Shown in pieces: positions 52,814 to 64,000 of a stretch of DNA of 64,000 nt. Under the pieces are notes generated by a model. The model saw only the letters and a list, made by a program, of their open reading frames with translations. It was not told the origin of the DNA and did no database searches. Made by a program: the position numbers and the translations under genes. The stretch is from positions 124,001 to 188,000 of the forward strand of contig NZ_CP026681.1 of assembly GCF_002949735.1 (NCBI RefSeq), read 5' to 3'. This DNA comes from Nostoc sp. 'Peltigera membranacea cyanobiont' N6. GTDB taxonomy: Bacteria > Cyanobacteriota > Cyanobacteriia > Cyanobacteriales > Nostocaceae. Positions within the stretch are counted from its first letter, which is position 1. Each line of letters opens with the position of its first letter.

Positions 52814-53302
52814 ATGAATCGAACCAACAGTAAAAAATTGAGTGAAGTAACAACCCAATGGCTAATAGCAAAAAGCTATAATCCTAGCGATTTAAATCAG
52901 CCGGGTGAAAATGGTGATACAGCTTTAATGAAAGCGACAAGAGAAGGAGTTTATACAGTCGTCAAAGAACTAATTGATGCTGGTGCGGATATTAATGCTC
53001 GAAATAGCGATCGCAACAATGCTTTGTGGTTTGCTTGTTTTGGTAATCACTACGATTTAATTAATTTACTCTTGGCTGACAACATTGACATTAACAACCA
53101 AAATGATAATGGTGCAACTGTTTTAATGTACGCAGCATCAGCCGGAAAGACAGAAGTCGTCAAGTTACTTTTACAACATCATCCTAATTTATATTTAAAG
53201 AACTTAGACGATTATAAAGCCATAGATTTTGCTAGCAACGTAGAAGTCTTAAGGATAATTAAAAATGCCATCAAGTCAGATATCGGGCAAAGCCTATCAT
53301 GA
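52814..53302 (+). CDS. Ankyrin repeat protein
   Basis: The 162-residue protein has three to four ankyrin repeats: NGDTALMKATREGVYTVVKELIDAGADI, DRNNALWFACFGNHYDLINLLLADNI and NGATVLMYAASAGKTEVVKLLLQHHP. TGAGGAG lies eight bases before ATG. It overlaps the next gene by 38 bases, which indicates co-expression. It probably binds another protein, perhaps the SagB-like enzyme. Confidence 0.9.
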   Translation: MNRTNSKKLSEVTTQWLIAKSYNPSDLNQPGENGDTALMKATREGVYTVVKELIDAGADINARNSDRNNALWFACFGNHYDLINLLLADNIDINNQNDNGATVLMYAASAGKTEVVKLLLQHHPNLYLKNLDDYKAIDFASNVEVLRIIKNAIKSDIGQSLS

Positions 53303-54551
53303 CGCTACCAAGCATTCTTACTTATCGGTACAACTCGATCCAAATTATGTAGATGCTTCAACACAGCCATCTTCATTTAAAGTTTATCCTAAGTTTTATC
53401 GGAGAGTGAAATTAAATCTCAATAATCCTGTTCATTCTTTTATCTCCTTAACCAGTGCGATAACACTGGAAAAAGTATATAAAGATGGCCCTTATAAACT
53501 GCGGGTGAATCCATCAGCAGGCGCTCTGTATCCTACAGAAGTTTACGTACAGATTCGCGGCATTGAGGGAATAGTAGATGGTATATACCATCTAGAAATT
53601 GAGAATAATTGTCTAACTCTCATCTATGAATTAATTGATGATGGGTTAGAGAGTTATATTATACCGGGTAAATGTATCAACGGATTCATCTTTTTAATTA
53701 GTTGTGTTTATTATAGGTCTAGCTGGAAATATCAAAATAGAAGCATGAGATATTGCCTATTAGATAGCGGACACCATTTAGGTGCGATCGCAGCTTCAGC
53801 TTTTCTCCACAACCGAGATATACAACTAATTTTTGACTTTGATAAACTCACTCTCAATTTAGATTTGGGATTTGAGAATAAAGAGTTTATCACTGCTTGC
53901 GCGGTGTTAGGAGAAATACAAGATAAAAAAATCAGAAGCTTAAGGCTGAAAGTTCCTTTTGTTTCTGGTACAGATTATTTTGAATCCAATCAATTTATTG
54001 AAGATGCCTATCAAGCAACTACTCAACAAAAGAGTCGTCAGCAGAAATTAGAGTATCCTCAATTTGATTTCGATCGGGATAAATTTTATCAAACTGTTTG
54101 GGATAGACGTTCTATTAGACGTTTCCGGAAAGAGGCTATTTCTCAAGAAGATTATTTATATGTAGTGCAACAACTTCAACAGTCAATACCGACAGAAAAC
54201 TATGAGGAAATAGAAATTTACTCAGTGGTGCATCGAGTAGGGGGAATGACACCTGGGTTATATAGAGGTACACATCTGGTTAAAACGGGTAATTTTAGTG
54301 AAAAGACAGGTTACTTATGTATTAATCAGGCTATTGCTAGAGATGGCGCTGTAACTTTATTTTTTGTGTCAGATTATTTAAATTATCAAACGGCTATGCA
54401 AATAGCTGGTTTTCTCGGACAAAGACTTTATTTAACTAGTAATTATTTGGGAATTCAGTGTAGTGGAATTGGTGCTTATTATGATGACGAAACCCAAGAA
54501 TTATTAGAAACAAATAAAGATGTACTTTATGGAATGGTGATTGGAATATAA
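53265..54551 (+). CDS. SagB/ThcOx-type nitroreductase family oxidoreductase
   Basis: The 428-residue product contains two nitroreductase-like halves. The first has KLRVNPSAGALYPTEVYVQIRGI and GLYHLE-like spacing; the second has WDRRSIRRFRKEAISQEDY and ends with NYLGIQCSGIGAYYDDE. SagB enzymes use FMN to oxidise peptide-bound azolines, but no precursor peptide or cyclase is nearby. It is likely an FMN enzyme of nif clusters with unknown substrate. Confidence 0.85.
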   Translation: MPSSQISGKAYHDATKHSYLSVQLDPNYVDASTQPSSFKVYPKFYRRVKLNLNNPVHSFISLTSAITLEKVYKDGPYKLRVNPSAGALYPTEVYVQIRGIEGIVDGIYHLEIENNCLTLIYELIDDGLESYIIPGKCINGFIFLISCVYYRSSWKYQNRSMRYCLLDSGHHLGAIAASAFLHNRDIQLIFDFDKLTLNLDLGFENKEFITACAVLGEIQDKKIRSLRLKVPFVSGTDYFESNQFIEDAYQATTQQKSRQQKLEYPQFDFDRDKFYQTVWDRRSIRRFRKEAISQEDYLYVVQQLQQSIPTENYEEIEIYSVVHRVGGMTPGLYRGTHLVKTGNFSEKTGYLCINQAIARDGAVTLFFVSDYLNYQTAMQIAGFLGQRLYLTSNYLGIQCSGIGAYYDDETQELLETNKDVLYGMVIGI

Positions 54552-54569
54552 GCAGGAAGCTAAAGAGAG

Positions 54570-54944
54570 ATGGCTAGAAATATGTATTACTTTAATGGTG
54601 ATGACTCACATCCTATACAACCGACATCTGCGGATATTATACTACGGCAACAGCTAGAGGATTCTATTAGCAGATACTTTTATGAAGCGTGCGATCGCAC
54701 AATTCAAAATCTTCTGTCTGATTGTCGGTGGTATGTCACAACCCACGCCAATGCTTTGACATTGGTAATTGAATGTCCCGATCAGGTTATTAATTGGCGT
54801 GTTTTACAAAAAATTGTGCCAATGGGGACATTGCTATATGGAATTGTTAACAGTGCTAAAATCCGGGTTTGTCCGCCAGAAAGTCAAGGTATACCTTTTG
54901 AAATGAGGGTAGATGAACTTTCTGTTTATCGAGATTGGGCGTGA
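54570..54944 (+). CDS. Conserved protein of unknown function
   Basis: The 124-residue product (an ATG at 54582 is an alternative) contains LRQQLEDSISRYFYEACDRTIQNLLSDCRWYV and later LVIECPDQVINWRVLQKIVPMG. It follows the SagB-like gene by 18 bases and probably completes the same operon. No family is recognised. Confidence 0.7.
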   Translation: MARNMYYFNGDDSHPIQPTSADIILRQQLEDSISRYFYEACDRTIQNLLSDCRWYVTTHANALTLVIECPDQVINWRVLQKIVPMGTLLYGIVNSAKIRVCPPESQGIPFEMRVDELSVYRDWA

Positions 54945-54970
54945 TTCGATTTTGGATTTTAGATTTTGGA

Positions 54971-55441
<471 letters not shown>

Positions 55442-55649
55442 AGAATAAGATTTAATTGTTTAAGCGGTTGCAAATTCAGTCAAAGCGCGTAGTTTACCGC
55501 CGTAGGCATCGCTTGGAGGATAAAGCAATTATAATTCAACAATTAACGGTAAGTAAAGTTTGTAATTCAGGCAAATAAGTAGTGACTAAAACAGAGGCTT
55601 TGACTAATAATATAGACAAAGCCTCTGAAAATAATTCATCAGCAGTAAA

Positions 55650-56072
55650 TTAGAACTCTACACCATGTTTCTTGGCAACTTCAGTCAGTTTATCATACTG
55701 ATGTTGTGATGCTTGAGTTAATATCTCTTCAGCCTGTTCTTTAGTAGTTCCCTCTTTAGGAATTAAATACTTGACATAAAGAGATACAAAATCAGCAGCG
55801 ATCGCTAAACCGGATAAACTATGTTTGTCAGCTTCTTTGCCTGCGATCGCAGCTACCAAACCAGCTTTAATTGGGTCTGGTTTAACTTTCATGAACTGCT
55901 CAACAAGTTTTGGAACGTAGTCTGCTGGTGGCAAATTATCTAACTTACTTCTATCGGGAGTAAAGTTACATTCTGCGGCTTGAGCTTGCTCTAAAACACA
56001 CCATTCAATGTATTCTTGCAATGCTGCATCGGGAACGCGAGGGAGATAATTATGTAGCGCTAAATCAGACAC
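55650..56072 (-). CDS. Conserved protein of unknown function
   Basis: The 140-residue, mostly helical product begins SDLALHNYLPRVPDAALQEYIEWCVLEQAQ and has a central KPDPIKAGLVAAIAGKEADKHSLSGLAIAADFVSLYVKYL. It stands alone, but lies among nif- and hup-related genes. No motif points to a function. Confidence 0.65.
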   Translation of the reverse strand: MSDLALHNYLPRVPDAALQEYIEWCVLEQAQAAECNFTPDRSKLDNLPPADYVPKLVEQFMKVKPDPIKAGLVAAIAGKEADKHSLSGLAIAADFVSLYVKYLIPKEGTTKEQAEEILTQASQHQYDKLTEVAKKHGVEF

Positions 56073-56286
56073 AAGCTTACCGTGTAAATTGCTGTTTATG
56101 CAAATGCATTAAGGCAAGCCTAACTCACTATTTCTATAAGTTTTAGTGTGTTACGCTACGAGTTTTGAATATCAGACATTAGGAATAGTCCATTAGTTAT
56201 CACTAGATTTTTACTAAGTTAAAAGAGTTGGTGGAGCGATCGCCGAAATAGCAAATGTAGTCGCCGAAGTAGTAAATACGTAGACA

Positions 56287-56685
56287 TTAAGATTTGGCTG
56301 CCCAAAGTAGGGAAATGTCGTACTTATTAAACATTGAATCGGCACTCACAAGCGTCATTTCTTCTATCTGAGCCTGTGCAATCAACATTCTGTCAAAAGG
56401 ATCTCGGTGATGCAAAGGTAAAGCAGCCGCTTGTAAAGCATGAGAAGCTGTAATTTCTAGCGATCGCATTGCCAATACCGTCATCCGACTAGAAATATAA
56501 CTGTCTAGGGGATCTGCCAGTGGTAACTTACCGATCGCAACTTTTATCCCCATTTCCCAAATGCTGCCAACTGAGAGCCACAATTCATTCGTTTCATCGG
56601 CAATATGGGCGATCGCTGCTTCATTCAAAAGCTCTGGTTGGGTAAACCACCATAACCAGCACTGTGTATCTAGCAAGAGTTTCAC
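56287..56685 (-). CDS. PIN-domain toxin
   Basis: The 132-residue product has LLLDTQCWLWWFTQPELL with the first acid, SIWEMGIKVAIGKL, HHRDPFDRMLIAQAQ and LVSADSMF, the pattern of the PIN toxins that pair with Phd-type antitoxins. It overlaps its antitoxin gene by four bases. This third toxin-antitoxin pair lies on the chromosome outside the nifD elements. Confidence 0.9.
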   Translation of the reverse strand: MKLLLDTQCWLWWFTQPELLNEAAIAHIADETNELWLSVGSIWEMGIKVAIGKLPLADPLDSYISSRMTVLAMRSLEITASHALQAAALPLHHRDPFDRMLIAQAQIEEMTLVSADSMFNKYDISLLWAAKS

Positions 56686-56927
56686 TCTGCACCGCCTTCA
56701 AATGCTGCCAAAATTTCTTCTGGCAAAGGCGCATTGAAATCATCTGGCACTACAAAACGCCCTTTATCTTGCCCTAAACTTTTGAGTCGATTTGATGAGG
56801 TGCGAAACGGAACCAACTTGGCGATCGGAACGCCTCGGTTGGAAATAATGATTTCTTCTCCAAGTTCTACGCGTGACAAAAGTTTTGAGAGATTTGTTTT
56901 AGCTTGATGAATATTTACAGTTTCCAT
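56682..56927 (-). CDS. Phd/YefM-type antitoxin
   Basis: The 81-residue product begins METVNIHQAKTNLSKLLSRVELGEEIIISNRGVPIAKLVP, the standard Phd DNA-binding domain, followed by an acidic tail that blocks the toxin. The stop codon overlaps the toxin start. Confidence 0.92.
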   Translation of the reverse strand: METVNIHQAKTNLSKLLSRVELGEEIIISNRGVPIAKLVPFRTSSNRLKSLGQDKGRFVVPDDFNAPLPEEILAAFEGGAE

Positions 56928-57081
56928 AGGATTAAACTAAGTTTGTAAACTAAGTTTAGTGTTTTTGTCGTAGTGGTGCAAGAGCAATCGCCCTTTTGTG
57001 CTATGAGTATAAAGGTTTTAACTGAGCGTTACCTTTCCACAATGGGAATACTAGAGGAAACAGTGTGAGAGCCAGAAATTA

Positions 57082-57786
57082 ATGAAGTTTAATGTTGCAG
57101 ACCTTCTTCCTGAGATCCCAGCTATCAAACTTGCTGAGGATTTTAATCCACCGCCAGGCGTTTTTCGATTTAGTCTTTCCGATTTTATTTTAGTATGGAA
57201 GGGATTTCCATCAAAAAATATAATTGAGAAACGTCAACGTCTTGAAAAAATATTTAATACTGACTACTTTGATGCTTATACTGTTGTAGCAGATGCTATA
57301 AGCCTTAATAAATTAATATATACAGATTTTTACGATCCATCTCCTAAAAACGGAAGTGGTTTTATTTATCTTTATACTTTTGAAGATAACGTACTTGCTG
57401 GTAAGTATTCACAAGGCTTACTTTGGTGGACATATTCTCGGTATGAAACTAAATTAAAAATTGGGCGTACTGAGCAGAATGTTTTAAACAGAATTGATCA
57501 ACAACTTCTTACAAGAACAAGTATTTCTGAGCCACCAATTCTTCTATCTGCTTTTTGGACAAATTTGGTTGTTCAATGTGAACGAAACATTCATTATGAA
57601 CTTCGTAATAAGAGATTAAGTGATAACATGGGTAGGGCTGCAAGAGGTGGAATTGAGTGGTTTAAAGATACTCCTACACTAGCTATACCTATTATTCTTA
57701 AATGGGTTACTCGTTATAGAATCGATCCTTATTCTAGTTCTTTGATACCTGTCGCTTCTGAGTCGGAGCTTGAAGAACTAGCTTAA
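57082..57786 (+). CDS. T5orf172/GIY-YIG-like protein
   Basis: The 234-residue product has GFIYLYTF, then LKIGRTEQNVLNRIDQQL, and later CERNIHYELRNKRLSDN followed by GGIEWF. This order fits the T5orf172 (Meiotically up-regulated gene 113-like) branch of the GIY-YIG superfamily. The family may cut or bind DNA. It stands between the toxin pair and the hup genes, so it could be a remnant of an integrated element. Confidence 0.75.
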   Translation: MKFNVADLLPEIPAIKLAEDFNPPPGVFRFSLSDFILVWKGFPSKNIIEKRQRLEKIFNTDYFDAYTVVADAISLNKLIYTDFYDPSPKNGSGFIYLYTFEDNVLAGKYSQGLLWWTYSRYETKLKIGRTEQNVLNRIDQQLLTRTSISEPPILLSAFWTNLVVQCERNIHYELRNKRLSDNMGRAARGGIEWFKDTPTLAIPIILKWVTRYRIDPYSSSLIPVASESELEELA

Positions 57787-57986
57787 CACTACACTTAACT
57801 GCTGGTTTAAAGGCAGGTAATATAACAATAACTATTAGCGACATTTTGCGACAAGTTATTGGGATTTAATTTTTTAATTTGTTTGTGAAGTAATACCTAC
57901 TGACAAGCCGATATTTATTTACATTCATCTCTCAAAACAAAATATCAGTTATCAGTTTTATCATTACCTGATAACTGATAATTAAA

Positions 57987-59582
<1,596 letters not shown>

Positions 59583-59676
59583 TTTTTATTTGTCCTTTGT
59601 CATTGGTTATTTGTCATTGGTCATTGGTCATTAGTCATTGCTTTTTCACAAATGACAAAGGACTAATGACTAATGA
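59583..59676. repeat. Heptad repeats that fold between hupS and hupL
   Basis: TCATTGG-type units in one half and complementary AATGACA/TAATGAC units in the other can form a long hairpin. Similar hairpins in the hupSL spacer of other Nostocales are thought to affect mRNA stability. Confidence 0.75.
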
Positions 59677-60639
<963 letters not shown>

Positions 60640-61079
60640 CGGCTAGGTATTTTTCTATTGTTTCCCATGCATGATGTAGGTGATAATGCTTGTAAAGTCT
60701 CACCTGTTTATCAATATTTGTTTTTCAATAGTAAGATATTTTTTTATCTAATTCACTTTCATTAAAAAAGAATTAATCATTAACAATAAATTAAATTATC
60801 TCAATATTATTTCCAATAGCTCTGTCTGTTATATACAACACATTTTCTAAATGCAAAATAGTAAAAATAAACACTGCATCTTGTTTTTAAGCCTTGATGT
60901 TCAACAAACTCAATATGCTTGATTTATCGTTGTCAAAACCCTGGAATTATTAGTAATTACTGTCAACTGTTAATTTGCATAAGGTAATGAGTATTTTCAA
61001 TCCTCAGATTTTTATGTAATAAATGAGCCAAAAATAGGGGCACTAAATTTTGCGCCCCGTCAACTATATATCAATTGTT
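60640..61079. promoter_or_regulatory. Upstream region of hupS
   Basis: About 440 AT-rich bases without a gene. It must contain the hupSL promoter, which is expected to be NtcA-linked in Nostocales, but I found no convincing GTA-N8-TAC site. Confidence 0.45.
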
Positions 61080-61301
61080 TTAGGATTTTGGTTGTGCAGC
61101 TTGCCTAACAACTTGTTCGTCGAAGTCTAACGCTTGAGCTATCTGCTCAATACTGCAACCAAACGCTAATAAGTGCGGTATTACTTCTAACTTAGCTTCT
61201 TTTTTAGCTTCTTCAAAAACTTCTTGCTTACCTTGTTTTTTACCTTCCTCAAAAACATCTTGGAAAAATCTAGTTTGCCTCAAGTCATTTAATTCAAACA
61301 T
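61080..61301 (-). pseudogene. Fragment of an Rpn-family gene
   Basis: The 73-residue reading repeats only the C-terminal part of the next gene: ELNDLRQTRFFQDVFEEGKK and SIEQIAQALDFDEQVVRQA. DNA similarity continues past the frame through ATCTCCTCCTGGCTCAATCGCGG and GATTAATATCGTCTCTATTAA. It is therefore a truncated tandem duplicate. Confidence 0.75.
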
Positions 61302-61393
61302 TTTCCTATCTCCTCCTGGCTCAATCGCGGCAACTTGTAGATTAATATCGTCTCTATTAAACGCACTGTTAATCCTTCGCGCACCCTATTGTT

Positions 61394-62224
61394 TTAGGAT
61401 TTTGGTTGTATAGCTTGCCTAACAGCTTGTTCGTCCAAACCTAATGCTTGAGCTATCTGCTCAATACTTAAACCCAATCCTAATAATCGAGGTATAGTTT
61501 GTAACTGAGTTTCTTGTATACCTTCTTGCCTACCTTCTGCAAAAACATCTTGGTAAAATCTAGTCTGCTTTAATTCATTTGATCCAAACATTTTTCCTAT
61601 CTCCTCCTGGCTCAATCGCGGTAACTTGTAGATTAATATCGTCTCTATTAATTGTATTATTTCCCTAATAGTAGCGACATCTGGAATTTGCTCTCTGGCA
61701 CTGTTGACTATTTCTAGAGCTTTTGCTGTCGCAGTTGATTCGGGTTCAACGATGAGTTTAACTGTCTCGATGCCAATTGATGATGCCTCAATTGAGCTTA
61801 ATTCGTCGAGATAGACACGAGTTACTCGTTGGGAGTTGAGTAATTCTGTATATCTTTCGGTGTCTCCAGTATCAACGCTGCGGTTGGGGAAGATGACAAC
61901 ACCCCGCCAATTGTTAGTTAATTCGGTTTTGTCAAGATAGTTAAAAATTTCGGTAAATAAACGTGAGTAGAATTTTTTGTCTGCTTGAAATTGCACTTCA
62001 GCAAAATAAATCGGTAAGTCTGGCGTATTTGGAAGAAAAACACCATCGATTCTAAATGCCAGTTGTTTGACTTCTACTGAAGAAAATTGGTAAGCACTAG
62101 CTAATTGCGGTGGTTGGTTAATCAGTTCAAAGAAAGTGCTGGGGATACTCTGAAAGATCCGATAAAAGATACTGTCTGTTTTCAAGGGAGCTTGTTTTAC
62201 AGTTGATGAATATATTTTACACAA
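61394..62224 (-). CDS. Rpn-family/DUF2887 nuclease-like protein
   Basis: The 276-residue product starts its domain at KTDSIFYRIFQSIPSTFFELI and has a PD-(D/E)XK-type core (FRIDGVFLP, IYFAEVQFQADKKFYSRLF). A C-terminal helix-turn-helix-like segment reads SIEQIAQALGLDEQAVRQAI. Rpn proteins are recombination-promoting nucleases or toxins that vary rapidly. Such genes are very frequent in Nostoc. Confidence 0.85.
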   Translation of the reverse strand: MCKIYSSTVKQAPLKTDSIFYRIFQSIPSTFFELINQPPQLASAYQFSSVEVKQLAFRIDGVFLPNTPDLPIYFAEVQFQADKKFYSRLFTEIFNYLDKTELTNNWRGVVIFPNRSVDTGDTERYTELLNSQRVTRVYLDELSSIEASSIGIETVKLIVEPESTATAKALEIVNSAREQIPDVATIREIIQLIETILIYKLPRLSQEEIGKMFGSNELKQTRFYQDVFAEGRQEGIQETQLQTIPRLLGLGLSIEQIAQALGLDEQAVRQAIQPKS

Positions 62225-62626
62225 CGACTAACCAGTGGCGACTATTTTGAGTACAATAAATATTATGTATGTCAACAATTCAATAAAAAATATTTAAATT
62301 GTATAAGACGATGATACAAAAAGTATTTAAAAAATATTAGGTGTTTAAAACTGACATTAATATTAGCAATTTCCCCCTAGAATTTTAGAAATAGGGTGTT
62401 TTATAGTATTGTATTGAGCATGGCATAAGACATTGGCTATAGGGGATTAAGTTTTTTCCCTAGTTTCTAGTCTTTAATCCTAGCTCAAATAAAAAGGGGA
62501 ATTCCGCCTAAAGGACTCGAAGCCTGCGTAAATCAGTATGGCCCGTGATTAGATGCGTTTACGTATCTCAATCATTCGTGGGCGTTGACAGATTCAATTC
62601 CCAATTGGCTAGAGTACGGCAGAGTT
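62225..62626. other. Divergent promoter region
   Basis: About 400 AT-rich bases between the Rpn gene and the helical-repeat gene. No gene or strong repeat is present. It may hold the promoter of a hydrogenase accessory operon. Confidence 0.4.
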
Positions 62627-63595
62627 ATGACCCCCAGCATTACAGATTCAGCAGTGAAGGCTGCGATCGCAGCTGTTGCATCGGAGTCAGCTTCAGCAGA
62701 AGAAAAAATCCAAATGCTGATTGAGATCGCACAGGGTTTTCAAAAAAAGCCCAAAGCTGCCCAAGACTTGCGGAATGCAGTTGGTTTATATTACCGGGCC
62801 TATGAGATGTGTGGTGAGGAGTATCCCCTATTGAAAGCTAGGGCCAAAGTCGGCATGGCGGGGACATTACAGGCAATACCGGATGCTGATTACCAACTGT
62901 TGATGCAAGCTAAAGTCGGTTATGAAGAGGCATTACCGATTTTACAACAATTAGCAACGCCAGAGGAAGTGGCAGAGACACAGATGAATTTTGGGCTGGT
63001 GTTGCAGTCGCTAGTGCCATTTAATTTGGCGCGGATAACAGACAGCATCCAGGCTTATCATGAGGCTTTGCGGGTCTTTACTTGGGAAGATTATCCTCAA
63101 GAATACGCCATTTTGTATAACAATATTGCGATCGCATATCTTTCTATGCCCCTAGCGTCGGAACGGGAATACTTGCGTCAAGGTTTAGCTGTGCAATCAT
63201 TTGAGGTGGCGCTAAAGCACATTAATTTGATTGACCATCCTAGAGAATACGCGATGTTGCAGAACAATTTGGGTAACGCTTTGCAATACCTAGTGAGTTC
63301 CCATCCTGTGGACAATAACTTACGTGCGATCGCAGCTTATGACGAAGCCTTAAAAGTGCGTAATCCTAAAGATACACCTTTAGAGTACGCTAACACAATT
63401 TCAAACAAAGCCAACGCCCTATTTAACTTACCAGACGACCACGAAAAACCAGAAGCTGGTAATCCTCAAAATCTTTTGCAAGCGCGTGTTTACTATCAAG
63501 CTGCATTAGAAATATTTACGGAACACCAACAAATTGCACAAGCAGAAGTAGTAGTTCAAGCATTACAAGATGTAGAAGCAGAAATGAAGGGTTAG
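62627..63595 (+). CDS. Helical (TPR-like) repeat protein
   Basis: From ATG at 62627 the product has 322 residues; a TTG at 62585 would add 14. Helical repeats are clear: AVGLYYRAYEMC, SIQAYHEALRVF, ALKHINLIDHPREYAMLQNNLGNAL, AIAAYDEALKVRNP and ARVYYQAALEIF. It is likely a protein-binding scaffold. A TPR protein begins the extended hyp operon in some Nostoc strains, and the hup context here fits that. Confidence 0.8.
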   Translation: MTPSITDSAVKAAIAAVASESASAEEKIQMLIEIAQGFQKKPKAAQDLRNAVGLYYRAYEMCGEEYPLLKARAKVGMAGTLQAIPDADYQLLMQAKVGYEEALPILQQLATPEEVAETQMNFGLVLQSLVPFNLARITDSIQAYHEALRVFTWEDYPQEYAILYNNIAIAYLSMPLASEREYLRQGLAVQSFEVALKHINLIDHPREYAMLQNNLGNALQYLVSSHPVDNNLRAIAAYDEALKVRNPKDTPLEYANTISNKANALFNLPDDHEKPEAGNPQNLLQARVYYQAALEIFTEHQQIAQAEVVVQALQDVEAEMKG

Positions 63596-63638
63596 GTTAT
63601 GGGTTCAATACAGTTCAGATAAGACCAAAACCCTTGTA

Positions 63639-63661
63639 GAGACGGCGATTTATCGCGTCTC
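63639..63661. repeat. Dispersed palindrome
   Basis: GAGACG pairs with CGTCTC around GCGATTTATCG. This GTAGAGACG...CGTCTC unit is a common dispersed repeat in Nostoc genomes. Confidence 0.6.
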
Positions 63662-63734
63662 AAAAACCCAAGCGTATTGGTTATGGATCTAAATTGACTC
63701 TTAACTCTTTACTTAAACAATGAGGAAAAACAGC

Positions 63735-64000
63735 ATGAGAGACATTTTAACAACGCCAAATCTGATAAATTTTCTCACAAGTTTAGCAGATGGCGATTTG
63801 AACATAGCAACAGAATTAGTGTGGTTAATCATAGCAACAGTCTTGGCCATGGTTGGCGGTGCAATTGGTGGAATGATATTAGCTGGTAAAGATATAGGAT
63901 ATCAACTTTCAGCAATGCTTGGTGCATTATTTGCCCCTGCGGGTGTAATTCCTGCCATCTTCTTAGGACTTGTTGCTTTAAATTTCTTGACAAATTATTA
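63735..64000 (+). CDS. Small membrane protein, cut by the window edge
   Basis: The frame starts at ATG 63735 after TGAGGAAAAACAGC and is open to the last base, giving 88 residues so far. Two hydrophobic helices are visible: ELVWLIIATVLAMVGGAIGGM and LGALFAPAGVIPAIFLGLVAL. The trailing TA may be the beginning of a stop codon. It is on the same strand as the helical-repeat gene and likely in its operon. Confidence 0.75.
   Translation, partial: MRDILTTPNLINFLTSLADGDLNIATELVWLIIATVLAMVGGAIGGMILAGKDIGYQLSAMLGALFAPAGVIPAIFLGLVALNFLTNY

Overview
The window comes from a heterocyst-forming cyanobacterium of the Nostoc/Anabaena type. The evidence is the complete order nifU-glbN-nifH-nifD-nifK-(Mo-nitrogenase-associated small gene)-nifE-nifN-nifX-nifW-hesA-hesB-fdxH, a nifD gene interrupted by DNA elements that carry XisA-type recombinases, a nearby hupS-hupL uptake hydrogenase, abundant GCGATCGC octamers and the usual heptameric repeats of Nostocales.

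Layout. 1-3604: end of nifU, glbN (cyanoglobin), nifH and the first 300 codons of nifD. 3605-11088: a 7.5-kb element (element 1) with 15-bp direct repeats at its ends. It carries its own XisA-like recombinase, a ribbon-helix-helix/GIY-YIG protein, tandem KilA-N genes, several unknown genes and dense repeats. 11089-11549: middle part of nifD. 11550-40550: a 29-kb element (element 2) bounded by the 11-bp core GGATTACTCCG known from the Anabaena PCC 7120 nifD element. It carries xisA at its right end and a large cargo: two toxin-antitoxin pairs, polyphosphate kinase 2, a 1954-residue helicase/nuclease coupled to an SPFH protein, a retron-type reverse transcriptase between duplicated tRNA-bearing blocks, an orange carotenoid protein, a sensor histidine kinase, a methyltransferase, a dienelactone hydrolase and an orphan EF-G domain IV-like protein. 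40551-40699: the last 49 codons of nifD. Joining the three nifD parts at the two repeats restores one uninterrupted 503-residue frame with all metal ligands.

40898-49702: nifK, nifE, nifN, nifX and accessory genes through fdxH and a FeoA-like gene, all on the plus strand with short gaps or overlaps. 49904-55441: a molbindin-like gene, a P-loop NTPase next to nifV (homocitrate synthase), an ankyrin protein overlapping a SagB-type oxidoreductase, and a hydrogenase maturation protease. 55650-62224: an unknown gene, a third toxin-antitoxin pair, a T5orf172-like gene, uninterrupted hupL and hupS, and an Rpn-family gene with a partial duplicate. 62627-64000: a helical-repeat protein and a small membrane protein cut by the window edge, which may begin an operon of hydrogenase accessory genes.

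How the parts work together. NifHDK form nitrogenase; NifU, NifE, NifN, NifX, NifV, HesA and HesB serve Fe-S cluster and FeMo-cofactor synthesis; FdxH supplies electrons; HupSL recovers hydrogen. Because nifD is in three pieces, functional nitrogenase requires two separate excisions, presumably in differentiating heterocysts. Everything carried on the 36.5 kb of element DNA would then be lost from the chromosome of those terminal cells, while vegetative cells keep it.
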